NCBI GenBank assembly: GCA_964016985.1
Contig: OZ024821.1
Coordinates: forward strand, 14,619,211-14,683,210
Reading direction: 5' to 3'
DNA from: Anodontia alba
Taxonomy: Eukaryota; Mollusca; Bivalvia; Lucinida; Lucinidae
Length of the DNA stretch: 64,000 nt
Position 1 is the first letter of the stretch; every line of letters starts with the position of its first letter. The position numbers and the translations under genes were made by a program. This document shows, piece after piece, positions 23,001-32,000 of this stretch. The notes beneath the pieces were generated by a model, which searched no databases, was not told the DNA's origin, and saw only the letters and a list, made by a program, of their open reading frames with translations.

Positions 23001-26000
23001 CTTGCTCAGAATGTTTGTCTTGATGATTTCTAGGTCAAGTTTGAAACTGGGTCACATGGGGTCAAAAACTAGGTGACCTGGCCAAATCAGCAGAAAACTG
23101 TTAACACTCCTGAGGTCACATTTTTGAAATAATCATCATAATTATTGCTCAAAGTGTTTGTCTTGATGATTTCTAGGTCTAGTTTAAAACTGGATCACTT
23201 GATATAAAAAACTAGTTCACCTGGCCAAATCAAAGGAAAACCTTGTTGATGCTCTAGAGGTCACATTTTTGAAGTGATCATCTTGAATCTTGCTCAAAAT
23301 GTTTGTCTTGATGATTTCAAGGTGATGTATAGTTTTCTGTCCAGTGTCTCTCTTAAGTTTTTCCATTTAGGTCAGTTTCTCAGTAATTATTGGTCCTACA
23401 GAGTGATTTTTGGTACTTGCGAAGTGTTTGTGTTTAGGTCAGTTTCTCAGTAACTGTTGCTCCTACAGCCAGTGATACTTAGTACATGCATACGTCTTAG
23501 CATGGCCTCTTGAGTGCAGTCATCCATATTTGACCTTGACCTTTATTTCACAGTCCATTAGATATGCTACATTGTCTTACTTGTTAATATAATCATTTTG
23601 ACCTTTGATCAGAATGTTTGCCTTGATCAGTTCTAGATCAGGCTCTCAAAGTGCTATGTTGCTCAGGTGAGCGTTACAGGGCCATCATGGCCCTCTTGTT
23701 TTATTTTATTTTATTTTTTAATTTTCAGAGAAAGCAAGTCTTGACATTTCATGTGAATCATATGCTTGGCAGACCTCACCAAGTACCTCACCAAGATGCT
23801 TCTAATGAGTTCTCACAGCAAATATTTTCATGGAGACCTCTCTTATCAGCAGCTATGAGTATAATACAGGGTTATTGCACTGATTTTGGTGAATATTGTC
23901 CCGAGTTGGGATATCGAAGGACGGGAGCCTGCGAGGGACAATATTCACCAATATCAGTGTAATAACCCTTTTATTATATAGCTATAAATATTTATTTCAT
24001 TTCCCAGGGTTTCTAACCTTTAAAACGCTGTTTTAATAAATAAAATGTGAATTCTACCAATGCACATGACAAGGTTTGGCGCGACGTCACTGCATTACGA
24101 CGTCATCAAAAGCAACGTAATGTAACGGTAATATGATAGACATCCGAGTAAGTGTGCAATATCGAGTAAGTATGCCGATATTGTTTGATATTGGCACGCT
24201 AGCTCCTCAGCTTTTATCGCACATTTTAATCATTTAATATTTATAGCTATATAATAACATGGCTTATTTTATATATGCAGGTCAAGAGAGTTAGCTTCAG
24301 GTTTGAAGACAGGAATGAACTCAAAGGATATTTATGTGAATGTAAATCCTTACAAGAATCCACATGCTCAAAGGAAGGTTGTGAGTGATACCAAACCAAA
24401 GGATTTAGAGGTACCTGCATGTTGTTTCAGATATATAAAGTGAAACCATGAGGCCTCTTTATAATACTGTTCATTTTAACTTTACCATATTTACCCAAAA
24501 TATCAGGACACATAGCTCCAGAATCCAGGTAAAGCACCTTTTTTCATTGGAAAAGTATGATAACTTCTTATTTCTGCATGAAAACATGGTATGGGTATTC
24601 ATAAGAAGCCCCTCATCGAAGCACTTCTAATGAGCGTCCATAACATGTTTTCATGCAGAAATTATAAAATATCTGGAAACACCATTTTATCTGGAGCTAC
24701 ACCTTATTCCCTTACCATACTTGTCCTAAACTTTGAATCTGTACATTTTACCACCTTTTGATGTGTGCTGGATGAGTGGCAAACAGTGTAGACCCTGATC
24801 AGACACTGCATTCTTTGGCACCTGATCTGGAACTACACTGTCTATCTGTAAAGATACTAAAGAGTAAATATGGTATTTTGGATAGAACAGTCAGTTGCAT
24901 GTCTGACTGCAGATCCAGGGGTCTCAAGTTCAAATCTCAGCTTGACCACATAACTTTCATGGAGATTGATCATTAAATCATTTTTGTGGTCATTCTCCCT
25001 CTTCCACTGATTTAAGAAGGGTAGTTGTCAGTCAGTTACACTGTGTGTAAGCGGACAGTACTTTCAAATGGTCCAGTCGGTAATTGCAAACTTGTGGTAA
25101 AAATTTCAGGTAGGTCTCCTGCTTATTTTATTATTTCTTGTATACAGCCAGCCAACTTTGATGATTACAGAAGAATGACAGTCTAATCAGTCCTTATTGT
25201 CCTCCTGAAGAAGCCATGGACCCTTAGGTTTCCACATGGCAACCAGCAAAACTGCTGATCAGACTGCAGATTAGTGTTGCCACTTATGATTGATTATAAT
25301 CAATCATCAGTCACTTTTGTCTCTTGTGACAGATGATCGGAAGGATTTTTTATGGCCGACTAATCAGAAAATTTTAATTTTAGAAACATATTTTTCTCAC
25401 TTTTTATTTTTATAGGCAAATTATAAAGAAATGAAATTCAAAGCTGTCTATTTGGATCATTCTAGATTTGTAGTCAGTGAAAGCGAAAAAAATTTATAAA
25501 ATAGCCTTAAAAAAGCCAAAAGTACTGATATTTTTTTTATTTCTCCATGAAAACATACATGTATGTTGTGGTACTCATTAGAAGTGCCTCATGGAGGCAC
25601 TTCTAATGAGTACCCACAGCATATGTTTTTATGGAGAAATAAGAAAAATATTGTCTGGATACCCGTTTTATTGATCTGGAGCAATGAATAAGTGCCTGGA
25701 AATGGGCATAATTAAGAATGAATATATTTTCTAAAAACTGATCAGTCAGTTTTACAAAACCGATGATCGACTGTGAAATTCAGGCCGATTTCCAACACTA
25801 TAGCAGATGCACAGATTGATCTGGTGCATGTCCTATTTACAATTCATGCATAGTATGTGCAACTTCAGAATAAGGTTGATATGCCATTTATGCAAACAGT
25901 CCCAGATCAGCCTGCATGTTTATACAATCCAATGAGTAATCAGGGCCTTTCTTGTTCATCAATATCTGCCATATCCATTGATTTTGGAAATGGGCAACAA

Positions 26001-29000
26001 AGGTCCTGATCAGACATCCAAATGAGACAGCACATGAGAAAAGCCTACCTATCACATAGGCAGCTAGGAAAGGCTCCGGCACATCTTTGCATAAGCGCAG
26101 TTTCACTAGAGCCTTTGGCTGGCCTCGGTGGCTCAGTTGGATGCGCCGTCCGACTGGAGACCAGGAGTCACGGGTTCAACCCCCGCCGAGGTCGCAACAT
26201 TCTTTCGTGGATTGATCATGAAATATTTTCTACGGTCATTCTCTCCCTTCCGCTGATTCAAGAAGGGCAGTTGTCAGTTTCTGGCGAAAGAATGTGCACA
26301 ATACTGGTTAACCGCTTAGAGGACTAAGCCTGCTCATTAAATGTGTGGCTAGGTAAACTGACCGCTCTCGACATGACCCCATTGGGTTGACTGGGCCATA
26401 AAACCTCAAACAGCCTTTGCTGTTCATAGTAGTAGATACCTTGAGGAAGCTTCAGGCAAAAACGTCTGTAGACTAAATAAGGGACTGACTATGTGCATTT
26501 GAAGAACCACAAACTGAAAAACCATAAGGTCCCTTTTCTCATGTGTCAGCTCAGATGTGCTGTCTGATTGGGCTCTTCTGTACCTGCATATGCTATAAGA
26601 GCCCATTTGTCATAATATACCTCCTGTTCTTACTAATTGTAGGTAATGAAGAAATGTGTTATTACTGATGACTTTGAGAAACAAGATTCCATTAACCCAA
26701 TTGAGAGCTTGATTCAGCAAAAGAAACAGAGAAAGGTAATAAAGGGGGTGGGGAGGGGAGCTGTGTGAGGACTCCCATTGTGTGAGTAGCAAAATCCCAG
26801 GACACTACATTTTCATACAGTAGCTGTGTGAGGACTCCCATTGTGTGAGTAGCAAAATCCCATGACACTACATTTTCATACAGTCTTGTCATACAGTCTG
26901 CACACACGTGCTTATACATTCTGTTCATTACGGTAACAGTTACATTTCAAGGACGAAATAGTTGTTAGACTTAAAGTCATTTTAATGCTTAGCACACTGG
27001 GTAAAATTTTCAGCAGACAGCATATTGGAATATTTTCCTCAGAAAACAGGATTTGAGCAGACAGCATATTGGAATATTTTCCTCAGAAAACAGGATTTGA
27101 CGTTTTATGCAAATTATCTGAATTTTCATGAAATGTCAAATCCTGTTTTCTGGGAAAACGAAAAATATCACCAATTTGTCATTTGCTGAGAGAGTGGTAA
27201 TGGTTAAAAAAAGCTCATTGATATGTTGGTGTTTGATGAGCTGTGGTTTAACCCTTAAAGCGCCAATTACAACTAAAGCAGACAACAATTTTTATTTTTT
27301 TTATTTTCTGAAGAAAACAAGTCTTAACATTTCATGTGAATCATCTGCCTTGGCAGATGATTCACATGAAATGTCAAGACTTTTTTTCTCTGAAAGATTA
27401 AAAATAAAAATTTTGGAATGTCATCTGCTACAAATTTTGCTTGGTGTTTTAAGGGTTAAAACAGACATTGAAGTACTGGTATGTATGTGCTTGCTTATGA
27501 AAACTGTCACTTGACATAGCTCCAGACCCTAGGTTAACCCTTGTCATGTTGAATAAATTAATATGCCACACCCACTTCTAATTGTCAACCAATCAGATTG
27601 CTTGACCTGGGTTGTTGATACAAATTCACATACAGAATGGCAAACCATGCGGAATTGAATCTTTGGAAGCTCACTGATATGGATCAACACTATTTGCAAA
27701 GGTGGGTCATATCTGGGTTCAGCAGGACAAGGGTTAAATGATTATTGAAGTGAACATTTAGGATCCGTTTTATTACTGTTGCAACAAAATACTTCTTCTG
27801 GATACAAATTGGAATTGCTTCTCTCAATAAGTATCCACAAGATATGTTTTGGTGCAAAAATCGCAAAAAGATACTTTCTGCATATTCTATTATCAGCCCA
27901 GTGCATGATGCAATTTGTTTAAAAAAGCTCATGTTATGTTCTATCTTTGTAGTTGGAGAGAGAAAAGACAAAAGGAGACAAGTGGTTCAATATGGCTGCC
28001 CCAGAAATTACAGACGAGAGGAAACATGATTTAACAGTACTGCAGATGAGAAAGGTTCTCGATCCAAAAAGATTTTACAAGTCATCAGACACAAAAGCAC
28101 CACCTAAATATTTTCAGGTAAGTTTATTTTCTGTTTTATGGGGGACTGGATGCCCTTGGTAGATTTCTGCTATTTTTACAAGGGAAATTCATAGCTCCGG
28201 ATAAGAGGGGATATCAGGAAAACATTTTTTTTATTTCTCCACAAAAACATATGTTGTGGATACTCATTAGAAGCGCCTCATCAGCAATTTTTACTGTTTG
28301 GTAAAATGAAAATATTCAATTTTTTTAAAACCAATGACTAGAATAAAACGTTTTTGTACATAGGTAGTTACGACAAATGGTTTTGCATTGAATCATGGCA
28401 AAAGTTGGCAAATTTACTTCTGTGTAAAACGGCAGGCCAAAAACTACTTTCTGAAAGATGTTGAAAGTAGAGTAGGCTTAAGTATGTTCAAACTTTACCC
28501 AGTACATGTATCCTGCCTCATCAGATCACCTGCCACAATACTAGGTCAATATGACCTGCTGAAAAAATAAACTCTTGTGCAGGTTTTCAGACTCCAGTCT
28601 TTTTTTCCATGAGCATGAGTTCCCTCAAACTTCAGTACATGTCTTAGCATCCTAGGTGGCCTGCCACAAAACTACTGTGCTTCCTACATCTTTCAGAAAG
28701 TTGGTTTTTGCTTGGCACTTTACACAGAAGAAGTAAATTTGCAAACTTTTGTCATGATAAAATGCAAAACCATTTGTCAATACTACCTATGCACAAAAAG
28801 TTTTATTCTATTCATTGGTTTTAAAATACATGTATCAATTATTTTGACTTTTCCCCCATGGTAAAAATGAATGCAAAATAAAATTATGCAGGAATCTGTA
28901 GGGTTGGTAACCTGTAGCCTAGTGTAGGCAGATTTTCAATAAGTTATACTGGTTCAATTTTTTTTTGAATTTTCCAATATATTGTTGTGAAACATCAGTA

Positions 29001-32000
29001 TTCAAATTCAGTAAACAAAAGTAAAATATATTTTCTGAGACAAAAATTCCAAAAATCACTTTACTATAGAAATCGCATAGGTCTGACCATTTTTTGGCTG
29101 TAAATTTAATTTTAGGGTAAATGTTTGAGGACAAAACACAGAAACAGAAAAGACAAATAGTTTCTGATAAGATGCGTGTATGGTCAATCAGAAGCAGATG
29201 GGGGATTATAGAAATGGCCTTCATCTGTCCATCCATCTGTCAATCCGTAACACTTTCTTGTCTGCTCCCTATCTCCTGAACCCTTTGAAAGATTTTCATT
29301 TAACTTTGGTCAAATGTTTGCCTCAGTGAGTCGATGTGCAGAACCCATGTCAACTATGCCAACTCAAGGTCAAGATCACAGGTCAAGGTCATGGGTTTGA
29401 GCCTTGAATTTCGTGTCCGCTCCATATCTCCTATACCCCTGGAAGGATTTTCTTTAAACTTTGGTCATATGTTTGCCTCAGTGAGACGATGTGACTCAAC
29501 CATGCCAGCACAAGGTCAAGGTCACAATTCAAGGTATCAGGTTTGAGCCTTGAATTTCGTGTCCATTCTGTATCTCCTATACCAGATGAAGGATTTTCTT
29601 TAAACTTTGGTCAAATATTTACCTTAGTGAGACGATGTGCAGAATCAATAACTCAACCTTGCTGACTCAAGGTCAAGGTCACAGTTCAAGGTCCCGGGTT
29701 TTAGCCTTGAATTTTGTGTCTGCTCTGTATCTCCTTTACCCCTGGGAGGATTTTCTCTAAACTTTGGTCAAATGTTCACCTCAATGGGACAATGTGCAGA
29801 ACCCATAACTCAGCCCTGCAGACTTAAGGTAAAGGTCACAGTTGAAGGTTAAGAGTTTTAGCTTGAATTTGGTGTCGGCTCCATATCTCCTTTACCCCTG
29901 GAAGGATTTTCTTTAAACATTGGTCAAATGTTTGCCTCAGTGAGATGATGTGCAGAACCCATTACTCAGCTATGCTGACTCAAGGTCAAGGTCACAATTG
30001 AAGGTCACCAGTTTGAACCTTGAATTTTGAGGCAGCTCCATTGCCATTCAGACTGCCTTGTTAAATTTGGGTCAAATGTTCGCCTTAGTGAGATGATATG
30101 TAGAACCTATAACTCAACGATGCAGACTCAAGGTCAAGGTCACAATTGAAGGTCATCTGTCTCTTTCTTGTTCACTCAATATCTCCTGAACCCTTTGAAA
30201 GATTTTCATGAAACTTTGGTCAAATGTTTGCCTTAGTGAGGCAATGTGCAGAACCCATCTCAAGCATGCCAACTCAAGGTCAAGGTCACAGTAAAAGGTC
30301 ATGAGTTTGAGCCTTGAATTTTATGTTCACTCCATATCTCCTGAACGGTTTGAAAGATATTTATTAAATTTGGGTCAAATGTTCGCCTTAGTGAGGTGAT
30401 GCGCAGAACCCATAACTCAGCAATGCAGACTCAAGGTCAAGGTCACAATTGAAGGCCACCAGTTTGAGCCTTGAATTTTGAGGCCACTCCATTGTTAGTC
30501 TGCGGCGGTGGATATAGCTGTCCTTCAGACTGCCTTGTTTAAAATAAAATGCCAGGCAAAATACGTCTTTCCGAATGATTTTGAAAGGACAGTGGGTCAT
30601 TGTGACCTAATTTTGTGAAAATCAACCCATTGCAAGGTTTTTATACGCCTATTTGAAAAAACGGTTGTATTATGTTATACCCCACAGCATCCATCCGTTG
30701 TTCGTCCGTCTGTAAACTTTTTGTTTCCGGATAACTCCTCCTACAGTTTACATCCGATCAAGCTGAAACTTGATATATACTTAGACCATGATGTTGAGCA
30801 GCGCATATTGTATCAAGGTTACAGTCCACCAAATATTAACAGAGTTATGCCCCTTTGAAAATTTTTCACATATCAATATCCAGGTCAGACTGAATAAATT
30901 AATTAGGGCGCTTGATGTTTGCCTTAACTTTCCTTGATTCTAAAGGTGACCTGGAGGGAGACATAATTTTCAAGTTATGTCCCTTGTAGGTGTATTTATT
31001 GATATTTTTTCCACAAAATATCTCTCCACAAAAGATATATTGTGGATACTGAGAAGAGCTTCGGCAAGGCACTTCCAAAGAATATCACAATTTAAGATTT
31101 TTACAGAGAAAAAAAAATTCAACTGGATACTTTTCTTATCCAGAGTTATAAGCAAGGTTGGGCTGTAAATTTCATTATTTACAAGTGGTATTTACCAGGC
31201 CAAAAAATACTCGTAAAATGGCAAATATTATCAATTCAACTTTTTTAAAATACTGTAAAAATCTTAATCAGGCAGACTTAATATTTTATCAAACTGAATG
31301 ACTTAAAGATAGTTTAGTTAACTTTTATATAAGATTATCATCATAAAATATTTCACAATTTAAGCTTATTGAAACAGCCGAAAAATGAAGGAATGGCTAA
31401 AAATTTTTAAGTATTTAAAAAATAAATATAGTATCTTTATTTAAAAAAATTAAACTTTGAAAATACAGGTAAAAAAATACAGACAAAACTTTACTTCCGC
31501 ACCTGACCACTGACAGTTTGACACTTAATTTGCACGACCTTATAGTCTAACTTATTAAAAGAAGAAGTGTCAAGAAACTGTTTGTTCAGGGGGGCAAAGG
31601 ATAGCAAGGGGCAAGGCTGCAAACGATTAAATGTCATAATAAAATGATATTCTGTTTTATACCAAAAGTTGTGTATATTCTTTATTTATTTAAGAAAAAA
31701 AAAAGAGAACATTATTGAAAAAAAGAGAGAGAAAAGAAAAAAAGAGATAAAAAAGAAAAGAAAAATAATGAAAGAAGCAAAATAATGAAAAGAAAAAAAA
31801 AAGCCTGTATTGGTAGCTGCAAGCCACCTGGGCCCGGTTGTTCAAAGCATCGTTAGCTTAACGAGCTCGTTAAGGGTCATTTCGTTAACTGTTTTAGCAG
31901 ATTCAATATACAATATTCTGATATTTTTTGCTGAAAAAATGTGAGTAGCTTTTGCACTGCAAAAGCTACTCACATTTTTTCAGCAAAAAATTTCAGTATA

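Larger units (their letters stand above)
21328..23870. mobile_element. GCTCCAG palindromic MITE, split by two nested insertions
   Basis: The left part (21328-21398) ends GTGGGTACTCATT. The right part resumes at about 23784 with CCAAGATGCTTCTAATGAGT and ATTTTCATGGAGA. Between them lies TTAA-MITE-2, itself split by HLE-4. Confidence 0.6.

Noticed and set aside
26121..26195. Possible tRNA gene (A box, B box, acceptor stem)
   Set aside because: The same head is joined to a conserved non-tRNA body and tail in several copies with target duplications, so it is a SINE head.
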